From NCBI RefSeq assembly GCF_051020985.1, contig NC_135000.1, positions 23,032,784-23,096,783 on the forward strand: 64,000 bases of DNA, given 5' to 3'. Positions within the stretch are counted from its first letter, which is position 1. Every line of letters begins with the position of its first letter. Shown in pieces: positions 1 to 13,300 of the stretch. This DNA comes from Nomia melanderi. Its lineage: Eukaryota > Arthropoda > Insecta > Hymenoptera > Halictidae. The position numbers and the translations under genes are program-made. The notes beneath the pieces were generated by a model. The model was given only the letters and a program-made list of their open reading frames with translations. It had not been told where the DNA came from and did no database searches.

Positions 1-3000
1 GTACATCGTATGTGGTTAATTTCATCCGGGGTTCCAAACAGAAAATTAATGTACACCGTGTAGTCGGTATTAAGCGAAGGAAATTCAATTAGAGCGTATG
101 AGACATCGTTTCATCGCGGAGCGTGCTTTAATTTCGAGGAATTTTCATGGTATAATGGTAAACGTTCATTTCCGACGTAAAAGGAGAACCATGGTTGTTT
201 GTAGTATTACTTTTTTTGGATAATTTGCTTAGATTAATTCAACACCGCGGCGCGACGGTCTAAGGTGTCCTCAGAACCTTTCGACGAATAGCTTACGCCC
301 GCAATATCCGATTTTGAAGAGTGCGCCGCACGTGCGGATAAACGTTAATTAGTTTCCTGGAAATTTAACGTCCTTACTTCGCCCCGGGAATTAAGCGTAC
401 TAGCAATTCATTATGTAGCAGACGTTAACGGGTTCACGAACTCCTCGTGTAACGCATCGCGCGATTTAAACGACGAAATTCACGTTCCGCCGGTCGAGAA
501 GCGAAACTCTTTCACGATTCAGCGCGTCGAATTAACTCGTTGTATTTATTAAAAACTTTTTCGTGTTTTTACCGGCCTCATCGATACGCCGGGTTTTCAA
601 TGTTCAACTATTTTTCAATGATCCACGCGAGCACACACGCGAGAAACGGGCGAATAATAAAACGTCCATATGAATTTCGAGTCGATTTCGGCCGGGGTCT
701 CCGCCATTTTCAACGCGGGCAAATGATTCGACTAATGGCCGGGAATCGGACGGATAATCTTACTAACGTCAAGACCGTCGACACCGGGGGAATCGGGATT
801 CCCAATTATGCGGACGAGCAACGTTTTTCGGAAGCGTTAATACCCGGTGCTCGAGTCAACATCTGCAAAGTATTAACTGTTTGCTAATATCTGGCTCAAG
901 GGATCAAAACTGATTTCCTGCGGATCGTTCCTCGCAAGGAGGCCGTGACACTTTGACGTCCACGTCGATCAGTCGCCAGATTACCCTTTTGAAAGGTGAC
1001 CCCCTGCGTTTTCGAAGTAGTCCTTCGTTTACTTATGACACTACGGTCGGAACTATGTTCGCCGTCGCTTATTATTCGACGTGACCGTTATTAGAACATT
1101 GTTTTTAATATCATCGGCCGTTCCGTCCGCCCTCCGACGCGTTTCACCCCGCCGCGCCCGGACGTATGTAAAACCGTGGCGTCGTTTTTGTTTTTTCGTC
1201 GCCAACGAGGCATTTTGTTTTTCAAAATCATCCCCGTAAGAGATATTTTTTCCCCTCTGCACGATACGCTGCCGCGATATTCCCAAAAATCTGGTTTGTA
1301 GCGTCACGGGCGACGAGCTGCGAGGCTCCCTCCCACCCAACGGTTTATTTGCATTATAAAGCACCACTGTACCGAAAGGGGTGGGACAGGGTGACACTGT
1401 ACGGCCGCACCTTTACGTGATTGACCGAAGATACGCCGTTTCGTTAAATAAATCCCGGAAATTTAATATTTGCGAACGCCGCGCGTCCCGTCGCGTCGAA
1501 TCGAATTTTCAGTAATTATAGGAAATTTCACGGTTTAATTGTGCCAACTCCGTCGAACGATAATTTCACGTTGCGATCCGTGATTCACGTATATCCATGG
1601 ATACCGTAAGATCGTGCGTCGAATGGTGTAAGAGAAATCGACAGCGAGCATCGCCCTTGAATAGAGTGTAGCTACAGTTTGATATTACCTGCTTGACTAT
1701 CAATTACTCAGTTAATTGCCCTCGTATCCTTTATCCGCCTTCGCAAATACTTTTATTGCATCTCGCCTAGCGTTACAGGTAATGTCTATTTATTACAACC
1801 GAACGGTTCACGACTGGCCGACGCTTTGTCGAATGGACATTCGCTTTTCGAATAACGCGTCGACGTGCCGGACTTTCGCATAATGTTTTAAAAGATCGAT
1901 AATATCGTTAACGCGACGTATTCGAAAAGTGGGTGGAGACACGTGTTGTCACGGTGCCGAGGGACAGGGTCCGCAGTCCAGGTAATTCTCAAGACCTACA
2001 ACAGGTTGTTTCGCGCAACAACGGAAATGAACTGGAGCGAGGATCCTGGAAGAGGATCGCCATGAGAATCCTCGCGCACTGGGTCGCCGGTTCTATGGAT
2101 TAATGCTCTGGCCCATAATACAGAGATTATGACGAAAGGTTTCGTAAAAAGGATGAAGTGCGAAGGATCGAACGGCACACGGATAGTCCAGGTTCCGGAG
2201 GTCGTGCGCACCCGTCCGCCATTTAGGCTGCCTGCGTAGATCCGCGTCTTAGGACAAGATTAACGATGCACGCTGCACAGAAAGGCGTTGTCTTAGAATA
2301 AGTATAATAGTAATAAGGATAAAATAAGGATAATCGTAAGGAAATATTCGGCCGGCCCTTCCCATGGGCCCCGATTAACGAGGCGACCTCATTTCTCGCA
2401 ATTTAATAGAAACCGACGGGGTTCCAGTATTTCCCTGTTACCTGAGGCTTTCGTTTAGCCTGATCGCTAATCTGGTCATGAGGAAAGGATTATATGACGG
2501 CGGAAGGGATTGTTGAAGGAAGTTTGCAATCCGTTTCGGATACATTTTGAATAATTGGATTTTAATGAGGTGCGACACGGTTTGGAGAACGCCCCCATGG
2601 TTAACGTGACCATGGTTGTCGTTACCGTATTATCTTTGGAATGGTCGCACCGATGAGAATGGTATCGTATAGAAATAGCTAGTTAACAGAGTGTAGAGCA
2701 GAGCGTGTCTCTGATCAGCAAATAATTGTTATTAATGATATTTATAGCGGTAACTAGCGAGCTATAACTATGCTCATGTGAAACACAAAATTCACGTGCC
2801 GACGAGCGTGTTAACCATTGTGTTCTCGCGTGCATTTCCATCGTGTAGAGATGTGCTTGAAAGTTTGCGCGAATGATTGGACATTGATTGAACGAGAGGA
2901 TTCCCGCATAATCATGCTGGCAACAGATGCTGTCGCTTGATGGCAGATTTTGTTCATAATAAACTGCGTGGAATCGCGTAGAACGTTCTCCACTGTAAAA

Positions 3001-3299
3001 TTGACAACAATGAGCCTTGGCTGCTGGGGACTGTCTCTAACCACTCAACTATGGAATTTAATATTAATATTTCCTTGCGGAGTCTGGAATAAAATTAAAC
3101 AATGGCGAGTATACAAGTGAAACGCAGAGTAAATGCACCTGACACACGTCAAAACAGGAAACCAAAGTAAAATGAAAAAAACCAACATCCTCGCTCGAGG
3201 AACGAATGAATAATTGCTCCAGAAATCAGTGTTACTTCGGTATTAGTTAAACACAGTAATATCGCTAAAAAGAATCCTGCTCTCAAATATGTTAACATT
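1..3299. other. Intergenic DNA upstream of hbn; no gene recognised
   Basis: No open frame resembles a known protein and none has convincing splice signals; the longest is 115 codons. The DNA alternates CpG-rich stretches and AT-rich stretches. Only a small inverted repeat (CCATGGT arms around 2595-2615) stands out. Confidence 0.6.
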
Positions 3300-4260
3300 C
3301 AGCAACAATGGAAACACGGTCGCAAACACCGTCCACGTAACCGAGTCCGAGCCGCTTTGGGTAAGATTAATCGCGATCTGGAAAAATTCGCGTAACCTAA
3401 AGACGCGGTAAATAATCTCACGTTTTCGTTCGTCCGGTAGAGAAAGCGGCGAACGGGGACGGAGTGGAAAAGAGAGAGGAGAAGAAATATCCCGCCGGTG
3501 GATCGAAACCGAAGCGTCGGAGGGAACGAGGAAAACGAAAGACAGACAAAGGGATGGACATACGCGAGCCGGCGTGATGAACAGAGAGATACGGAGGAAT
3601 TGAACCGACAGAGAAGGTACACCGGTAGGACGGTGGTAGGAGGAAGAGGAGGTGGAAAAAAATCCGGGGATTTACGCGGAAAGGGCAAAATATTCCCCGC
3701 CCAGGCCTCATTCAACCCCCGAGTGTGGGGTGGCTTTGGGTGAGAAGCGCGCGCCCTCATTGGCGGGGAGGCTAATATGGCGGTGTTAGGGGTTGCGAGG
3801 TGGGGCGGCTGTATGCGATATTAAGGGCTGCTTTCATGTCCGACGAGCCAGTTCGTGGTGCGCCGTCGATTGACGCATTTTCTTTTCGAGCCCGGAGAGC
3901 CGCGTGCAACCGCAGTCGTTACGCTTCCGTCGTTTCGTCTCGCTCACTCGAAGTCTCTTATTTTCCGCTCCTTTTTCTTCGGTCGTACCATTCCGCAGCG
4001 TGAGTCGGCTTCAACCGAGACCCTCTTTCTCCGTCTACTAACTGGAGCGCGCCAAACAACGTTTTTCTCTCCACGAAAGCTCCATCTGTCCGCGGGATCA
4101 GCGGGAAATACGATTTTCCGCGAGCAGCCGGGACGAGAGACAGTTGTTCGGTCAGTGATCCGTCGTGATTCACGAGCAGTACACGCGTATCCGGTTGCCT
4201 AGTATAACCGGTGAGAGACTGAAACAGTTTCCGTCGTCGACGTCGCCCCAGAGAGGAAGC
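3300..4260 (+). promoter_or_regulatory. hbn: CpG-rich promoter and 5' UTR region of hbn
   Basis: The kilobase before the hbn ATG is rich in CpG. It contains a purine/GAGA-rich stretch (about 3460-3690), an inverted CCAAT box (CATTGG, about 3758-3763) and a Pleiohomeotic-like site (GCCATATT on the minus strand, 3781-3774). No TATA box is visible near the ATG. A TCAGT initiator candidate lies at 4152-4156. Whether a 5' non-coding exon exists cannot be decided from sequence alone. Confidence 0.5.
4152..4156 (+). promoter_or_regulatory. hbn: Candidate initiator (TCAGT) for hbn
   Basis: TCAGT is the arthropod initiator consensus and lies about 105 bases before the ATG. There is no TATA box 30 bases upstream and no good downstream promoter element match at +28, so the assignment is weak. 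Confidence 0.25.
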
Positions 4261-4321
4261 ATGGCCCAAACGTACAACCAGAAGAAGAACGTCTACAGCA
4301 TCGACCAAATCCTGGGCCATG
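4261..4321 (+). CDS. hbn: hbn coding exon 1
   Basis: This exon encodes the first 20 residues plus one base of codon 21. It starts at ATG 4261 in the context gaggaagcATGG and ends with CAT G before the donor GTAAGG at 4322. It contains the octapeptide/eh1-like motif YSIDQILG directly before the intron. The phase (one base left over) matches exon 2. Confidence 0.9.
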
Positions 4322-7300
4322 GTAAGGACGAAGGTACGATGTATTTTATTCTTCGGGGGATCGGCGGTCGTGTTGATCGCGTCAATCGAGATTCGAATTT
4401 CTTCCAGGACCAGTGTCGCGTGATCGGCGCCGAAAAATCGCGAGGCGGATCGGTTGACGTTATATTCCTGCGCGATTTAATAGGATAGAACTATCGCCGT
4501 TCACAGCGAAGCCGGTTTGTTTAGGGTATATAGATAGCGAGACCGAGTCTCAATTTACTCGACGGCAATACGGCGGCGCGTAATGTTGCATTATTATCTG
4601 GTATCTAATATCGTTGAGTAAACTAAGGTCTCATTTACCAACATTTTATTGTCGCCGCATCGATGCGGCCGCGATTGCGATAAAAAAAAAGTGTAGCCGG
4701 GGGAAAAAGTTTCTCTCTAACTGAAAACAAAGTGGGTTATCTCCGTTAACCCATCGTCCGGGCGCATCAGATAGCGCTGGTAATTATATGTCAATTTAGC
4801 GGACGCCGTATTGCCGGTTTCCCTATGAAAATCGTTATAACAGAGCGCGCGGGGGCGATCGATCGGTTCGGCGAACGGGGAACGGACTCGCGGGCGTCGG
4901 GCATCCGCCGATTCATCGTCGAACGGCTCGCCTGGAGATCTTCCTCGCGCGTCGTCTAATTACCGCGAGCGTATCGAAAGGCTAATTAGGTCGTGGATTC
5001 GAATCTGAGGCGACGATCAGTGAATTCACAACGAGACACGCGGCACGCGACCGATCCATGCGGTTGTTCGCGAGAGGCCCGTTCGCCGTGCGACCGCTCG
5101 AGCACGCACGAGCACGCAATTATTTCATTAAAATATTCGAACGCCGGGTCCGCCGGAGTTTCCTCAGAAACCGTGATTAGCGGAGGTGTATAATTCTCGA
5201 AACAGCGACACGCGCGCGGCTGCTTCGCGGTGAATTAGCCCCGTTCCCGGTACAAAGTCGCGATTCCATATTGCCACCTGGCACGACATAGAAACGCCGC
5301 CGCCGAGACACGACGTCGATAATTAACGCGGTAAACAGGTTCGCCTCTTTTCCCGGCTCCGTTCCGTGTAACGCCAACGGCGAATTAGCGTGCCCGATAA
5401 GGGTCGAACGATTAATTCACGATCATCCGACCGGGGACGCTAACTCGATCCACCGGCCATAGAAAATTAATAAACCCGCGTGAACGTACGCTTATTGGGT
5501 TCCCGCGAAGAAAAGTCGCCGATTTTTTTGCCGTCACTATTATCCCGGGGAGTTTAACGATGAACGTATTACCCGTAAACCCTCTTACGGATTTTATTAG
5601 ATTTCCGGAGCGCAAAGACTCCGGACCTTCGTGTAATCCGTTCCAGCTCGGCGTATATCTTGCCCGCGGAGATGCGCCGCGAGCTTCTCCCCCTCGGCCG
5701 TGTTGTATCCGGCGTCGTTCGGGTATACGTAGACGTCGCGAAAAGGGAAAAATGTAATTGCATACCGTAGATTGATTACCCGTTGCTCGCGTGCCGACGG
5801 TATTTTTCTGAATGGATCGTGTCGGTAATAGCGTTGATAATCTTGAGGAAATTGCGACAGGAATTGGGCCCTTTCAAATCGGTTTATCAGGGTGTTAATA
5901 TACTCCTCTGGTCTTGTTTGCCGGGATGAGGTATAATGAATTTCTATGTGATTACCGTTAGTTAATGATTATAATAAAATACAATTTGCTCGACGTCAGT
6001 TGAAAATGCAGCGAAGAATGCCATGGTCAATAGTAAAAAATTATTGTACTGTAGACTGAAGATCGTATATATTTCGTACCGATTTCAGTAACGATGCTTC
6101 AACTTGTACGAGAAGTAAACATTTAAAGAATTTTGTCTTTTATTGTTTAAATTGCTCTGGAACAGCGGATAAAATCAAATGGATAATATACGATTGTCTA
6201 GAGACACTGGAATGATTTATTTCGTGCAGGGATAAACGGGTGCGGCGAGGTACATCATTAAATTGTTACGTTCAATGCGGGCAGGGATTGTAGATGATTT
6301 AGTCTTCGTTTGGCAGCGTGGTTTTTCTTGTGAGAAAAGGCATCGGCGGCGGAAAGACATTCGATATGGGTATCACAGTATTGCTGTGGATTTCGTGATA
6401 ACGTGTGGGAACACAAGTAGGAACACAGTAGTCAGTGATCATTATATACAGGTGGACCGATTATTGGTCCGGGCCGATTGTGGCGCGCAGAAATCAGGAT
6501 GTGTTTGCGGATTTCGAGCGTACAGTCGTCTAACATAATTAATGCGTCTGATAATACCCACGCATTGCACGTTCACCGATATACGATCCACCGGGAATCG
6601 CTTACGGATCGACGCGCTCGAGGCCACGGTCCATCAAAAGGGGAATAATGTAATCGCGGAATTTCATTTTCAATTTGATTACGGTCAATATTGTCGGCGG
6701 ATGTAACTCCGCCGCGGCGAACGAATCGGCGAAAATGAATATTTTGACCGTAGTAGACTGCGAAAATTCAATTAACCGCCGATGGGGTCGGCTCCGGGAA
6801 GAACTCAATTCACGTGACATCTAAACACTATTCCATTTTTACTCCCATATCCGATTTATGCAATTCTAAAATACAATAATCCTCGAAATTCTCTTAATTT
6901 CTCGTCTGCGCAACTTCCGTGCCCATTCATTCCAGTTTTCTGTCTATCTCAAAGTCCATATACCTGCCTCTACAAAGTAGTTCAAACCATTCCATTGCAA
7001 CGAACGCTGAAATAGCGTCGGAATTTAATTTCCATAGAACAGAACGTTGAGACAATTACGCTTGATTAAAAGAGTATCAACACGAATCAAGGGGCAGCCC
7101 GATTCCCCGAGACCCGATGTGGATGTCTGCGGGTTAACAGGAAGTAATATCTTCTTGGCATTGTTAAACGATAAATATCTTGGCCGAGGAGGAAGAGCCT
7201 CGGCTGTCGGGCATGTGGTCATCAGCGGGGCACGGTAAATAAATCTTTAATTTAGCGGACTGCCTTTTACGGGCCACCCTACCCCGGTCCAACCCCTATC

Positions 7301-10300
7301 GGTGGGTCCGTAGATTTAATAAAAAGCAGCGGAGAGTTAGGCATCAAGTGGGTGCCCCATTGTGCCCTAGCATGAAAACATAAAAATCTCTCTATTCACC
7401 GTGGATTATCCGGACGTTTGTTTGCCTAAATGTTAGTGCGATTACGTGCACACGTACGGGCGCGCGTGTATCCGTTGGCTTTCTCTCTCTCTCTCGGTCT
7501 ATCTCGCTCGCGCTCCGGTGCTCTCTAGCATCCTCTCTCCATCCGTCCATCCACGCACGCTGACATACGCGACCGGTTCGAACGATTCGCATCGACGCAA
7601 CCTATTGCAACTGCCAGATAGAGCGGCACTGAAAAGTAGGATTAACGTTATAACGCATGAGTAGTAAATGCGCGTCTAATTAGTTCAAGTAAACGCGTGT
7701 AAGGGGATGATGTGAGAGGCACCGGCACCGTGGGTAACCGGCAGGGGACGGGGGGGATAGGCAGGAACGAGACAGACATTGAAACTCCATGTAAGTCGAC
7801 GTCGTTATCGCGATATTATCTAATTTCGCGGGTAATCTTAGTCAATTGTGAAATTGAACGCGCCGCGTCTCTAATTAGCCGGCAGCGATAGAAAAGTGAT
7901 TAGTCACGCTGATCTGCGGGATCACGCGCGTTCCGTCGCCCGCAATCCTATTATGTAGTAACTGTTCATTACGCTTTTTATCGGGGCTAGATTTTCACGT
8001 GCGCCGCGTCCCAGCGAGGTCGCGCGGGTTTTGTTTCGTAGATTGCTTTCTAATTCCCCGTGTCGCTCGTCACGCGACGCGCCTCCCACCGTCGCAAATG
8101 GAGGCAGATAATGTCGCTAATATCGTGTCAATATTAAAATTGATTGTTCGGGCGTCCATCTCCGCCTCCGATCGAGCACGCCCGCAACGCAAACCAATCT
8201 CGAGGGAACACGCCGCCGCGACCCTTCGACGCGGTTTTCAAAAGTCTCGAAAGTTCCCACCGCATCCGCCGTGTACCGTCCGTCCCCCGTACCATCGCGT
8301 GTCGTGTTACCCCCGCGTAACTTTAAACCTCTCATAAGAAAGTGATTGTTGTCGCAGTCAATCAAAAATTTACATTTTGTGTGTTGCTCGACGGTAATGA
8401 GCCTTCGAGCGGGTATATCGATGCTCCGTTAAAGACTAGTCCATGAATGAGCGCGGGGGGTAAAAAGCGAGACAGGGTGGAAAAACTGGGGGTTGGCGCT
8501 GAAAAGAGATGGAGAGAGGGGGTGAGAGAGAGAGAGGGTCGGAGTCGAGCGTGTGTGTTTCACGGCTACGCGCGAGGGTTGCATCACGGGGGGTGCGCAC
8601 CGACGGGGCCACCAATGTACGACATGCACTCGTGATATTTGCTAATCACTGACGGCAACGGTTTTTAAGTACTATCGAGCGTGTAGGTATAGTGTACAGG
8701 CTCGCCATCGATGCGTCATATTTCATACACGGGCCGGGGATGTACAAAAAATGAAGCGCTGGGTGAGGCTTAAAATTGGCAAATCCGCCGATCGGACATG
8801 ATCGGCGTATCGGGGCATATATCGGCGGCAGTCGTAGCGCGGCTTAAAAATGAAATTGCACCCACACCGACCGACCCCGCAGCATCTCCAACCCTCCACC
8901 CTCCTGGTCCACTTCTCGCCGCTTCGCCGTGTGTATCAGCGAAACGTCAATTTCGTTTTGGCAGCGTGGACGATTTAGCTTAATCGCCCCGATCCTCTCT
9001 TGCGCTCGAGCATTGGAGGCCTTGCGACCGTTCGGTGCGCGCACCCATTCAAACTTTAATACGTGTGTGCCTTTAACACCCGGCCGATCGCGTCTCTGTG
9101 CTAGGCACAATCGTCGTTAACGATTTTCGACCGGCTTTTCGGCTGTCGATTCGCCTTTTGACACCGTTTTTGCGCTCCCGGGCGCAGAGAATCCGGGAGA
9201 TCGGCACTCGGACGGAATTGTTCGTGCGAATTTTCGTTTTCTTACGGACTCATCTTGCGGCCGGTTCTGTTAAACGGAAATTTGTTCACGAGGGTTTCCG
9301 CGTAATTCAATTATTTGATTTATAGAGGTTGTAACTGATCATCTCTTTCTTTATTGGAAATAAATTTTCTTGTGTTCACAGATCACGCGACGTCGTCCGA
9401 CGCGATAGTTGATGGCGGTGAAACGGAGCTGGGTCATCTGAGTGATCACCAGATGAACGATGCTCTGCATGATTCTTTGAATCTTGGTGAATCCGACCGT
9501 CCCCGTAAGGTGAGACGTTCGCGTACCACTTTCACCACCTACCAACTACACGAACTGGAAAAAGCCTTCGGGAATACTCAGTATCCGGATGTGTTCACCA
9601 GAGAAGAACTGGCTATGAGGCTGGATCTCTCCGAAGCCAGAGTACAGGTGAGTTGAATTACCCTTTTGAAATTGACTCTTCATTTAATTAATCGGTTATT
9701 ATAATCTATAACTGTTTGCCAATTTCACAACTCGGTCCTGTATAATTTCTATGATTTTATTTAATATTCAACGATTCCAGTTCGACGATAACATTTCTTG
9801 TTTCACTAAAAACTATAATAGATACAATTCAGTTCTCAATTTAAAAAAGGAGGTTATTTTCATTCAGTGTGCTTCTACGAATTTAATTTCTCGCATTACT
9901 CATTATTTTAATGAACTTTCATATTATTCATAAAAGCGATTTCTCGTATAGCACCCTGGGAAACTTATCCAGTTTTACACGGACGCCAACAAACCAAAAC
10001 AACGAAACGATAGGTCGTTAAAATGCAACGGTGCCGAACTCGTTTTCGAGAACATTCCGCAAACCATCAATTCCCAGGAACAAACACCGGCTTCCCGACT
10101 TATATTTTTTCCTTCTTTCATCCATGAGGAGTTTGATAGAATTATGGTTCCCGAAGGTCCTGGAAATAGTCTCTAAACCCCTGCACGCTCGTCGGCAGCT
10201 TTTCAAGCATGATATTCGAACGTAGGAAGCGGCGGCTGAATGAGCCGTAACCTCAGTGTGGGCCTCTCAACTAATTACACACTATTGTACCGAAAATCTG

Positions 10301-13300
10301 CCGCTCCACTTCGACGTCAGTAATTTCGCAAAAGACGCGCGCCAGATCATACCCTCGATGCTGCCGGTAGGCGGAGGGGGGTCAGTCAAGAGGGGTAGTA
10401 AAGGCGGCACGGGAGGGGGAGGATTAATTTCATGCGAGCCAGTCAAACGATAAAGAGCCGCGTACCACGGGGTCGTAATCTGCTTTGAAATTATTTTCCA
10501 GCCGTGTCTTTCTAACGGCTGCGTGAGGAAATGCCAGGTGAGCGCGTGTTTCAGCTTGAATGAAAACAAAAAATGAACGATGAAAAAAGCAAAATACACG
10601 GAAGGAAAAAAAAGAAACGCTAAAGCGGATTGACGCACACGGTGCAACCGCGCGACTATATGACGATAAACCTGGAAACAGTCTAAATAATCAACGCGAT
10701 TTTCATCGTCTCCAACCCCCTTTTCATTATACATTATTCTATTTCCCATCTTTTTCTTCTTTATTTCGTTCGTTGCGCACACAGGCACACACGCGCGCGC
10801 GATCCGACACGACGCGTTTTTCGTACGATTTTATATATACGTTTCACCGGCGCACACCGGTCTAAATCGATAACACACGCAGTTAAAAAAATGTCTGCTC
10901 GACATTTTTTTTCCGCCCCCGGTCGCGCTCATTTGTTTCGAGTGCGTCGGATACACGGGGCAAAGGCAGCGCGTAACGGAGCGCGCTCTAATCTTGCAAA
11001 AAGATGCAGATGTGTCCATTAGCAAATGCTTTATTATTAGACAGACAACGTAGTCGATCCATGCGACCTATTAAGAACGGTTATTTTCATGCTCGGAAAG
11101 GAATTCGTTCTCATTTTCGATAATTTTCCACACTCCCGCTGTCCCGCGGACCAGCGATTCGTCTGATCGGTTGCCAGCGGATCGCGCGAGATAAATACCG
11201 GCCCCTATTCATTTGTATTATCACTCGATCGTTCGCGAAACGAGCTGATGGGGGCCAGGTACGTGACGCGGAATCGCCGTGACGACAGCTGCGGGTATTG
11301 GCGCGGTCTCCGCCATAAATTATGACTTTTCCATGGATGGAAATCGGTTACTCGATTAGCGTAACCATCCTGACACCCTCGTACGCACGCGGCGAAGTGA
11401 GAAGAGCGGCCGAGCAGGCGAGGAACGATAGAGATAGGGATAGATGGTTGACGAGAGGATGAGAAGGTAGAGCGAGGGGTGGATACAAGAAGGACAGGGA
11501 AGAGGATAAGAGAAAGAGGGACGATGAGAACGAGAAAGAGAGCGTTGTACACATCTACACTGCACTGTGTGGGTGTGCACCGGTGTGAACGTGTGTCCGA
11601 CTGTGTGTGCATGTATATAGCATAGAGAGAAGGGTCGTGGATGGAGCAGTCGCCGAAGGGTGGCGCGCAGAGTTGAAAAGAGACAGAGAGCATTCCGATT
11701 GGCCCATTGTGGTACAGCCAAGCGACAATGCCGGCAATTGGCCGTCGCTCGACAAAACCGCTAAATGATCCGCCGCGGCGCAGTGGTGCCACGGCCACTT
11801 TATTTCAATCTAGGAAATCCTCCGCTACTCCTCCCTCGCCGCCCTCAATTCCAGATGCGAAATTACCCATTTTTCGGTATTAATGGCCGGCCGATGTATC
11901 GTGTTCGATCGTCGATCGGGCCCGATGGTAATGGAATCGCGAATCGTTTCTGCCCGCTTCCTATCCCGCCGTAACACTCTCTCCCCGCGTATCAGGCTCG
12001 CTTTCGCTTTTTCCGACGCGGTGTGCGTCCCCGACGCCACCGACGCTTTTCAATTTGACAAGAGGTTTTTTCTTCTCTTCCCTTTTATTGTTTTTGTCTT
12101 TCGGTTTCTCTTTGTTTTTCTTTCTCTTTTCATGGCTTCGACGGCGCTCGGAACAAAAGGCGAAGACAAAGGGAGGAATACCGTTCCGCGGAACACGGGG
12201 ACGGAATTTTCGGGACGGCCGGGGCCGGAAAAATTGAGAGTTAGCGGATCGAAGAAGCGAGAGCGCGCGAACAGGAAATTTGCGGCGGAGACGGTGAAAA
12301 CGTTACACCGAGACTGCACGGGACGCGGCGCGCGAGGGGTTGCCGTCGGCGCGAGGGGCGCGGGCGGCTGGAGGCGGAGGGGATTCAAACTTTCGGGTTC
12401 GCGTTGGGTCGCTTAAATGACGCACTGCAAGGTTTGCGAGCACTTAGGCGTTAGCGGGGTATTCAGGAACGATTAAATAATTAACAGCAATTAGGCAATT
12501 GAATTTCCCGCCCCGGCCTCGCGACGTTCGCCTCTTTCCCTCGCTGCACAGCCGACCGCGCGCCTACCAGTCACTTTCAAACTTTCCTTGATTTTTTGCC
12601 TCCGCTCCGCGACAATATTTTCTACTCGGTTTTTTGTCGTCTTTTCGATAACCGAAGTGACTCAACATTGATTACTCAGGACAATCTACAAAAATCAGGT
12701 ATATACTGTGGTCTATCGTGATTAGAATTTTGATGCGCAGCACTCGCATTAAAGAATTTTATGGAAAGTTGGAAAATATTTTTTAATACGAGCTTTTACT
12801 GAGAAGTATCTATTAACGATGAAAAAAGTATCCATGCTATCATTGCTGATCTGCTTTATGTTATAGACAATTTAAGTAAACTACCAAAAAAGTATTTTAC
12901 CACCAATAACGTTTAATTCATTTTTTCAATTCTAATTAATGTTAGACCTTGCTAATATGATTCATGTCCTCCCGACTAAATATTAATCTATTTGTTTATA
13001 TTCCTCGTTAATCTGTGAAATAAATCGGTCGTACGTGGCGCGTCCCTTGATATCGTTGGCAATAGAAAGCAATTCCGGCAATTGAAGGGAATCTCGGAAG
13101 AAAAGGCGTCGCGAGAAGATGATCCGACGATCGACGCGTATCGGATCGATGGCTGGTGACCGTCGCCGGCTGAAAAGCGCTGGATTTCCGACACAATAGG
13201 GGAAGGATGTAAAACGCAATCTCCCTCTCTTTCTCCGTCTCTTTCGCGGGGTCTGCCGGTGGCCACGAAAAATCAGAGCAGCTCAGGCGGAAAGCGAAAG

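Noticed and set aside
11205..11798. 197-codon minus-strand frame in hbn intron 2
   Set aside because: It overlaps purine and TG low-complexity tracts that read as Ser/Leu/Pro and His/Thr runs. No domain is visible.
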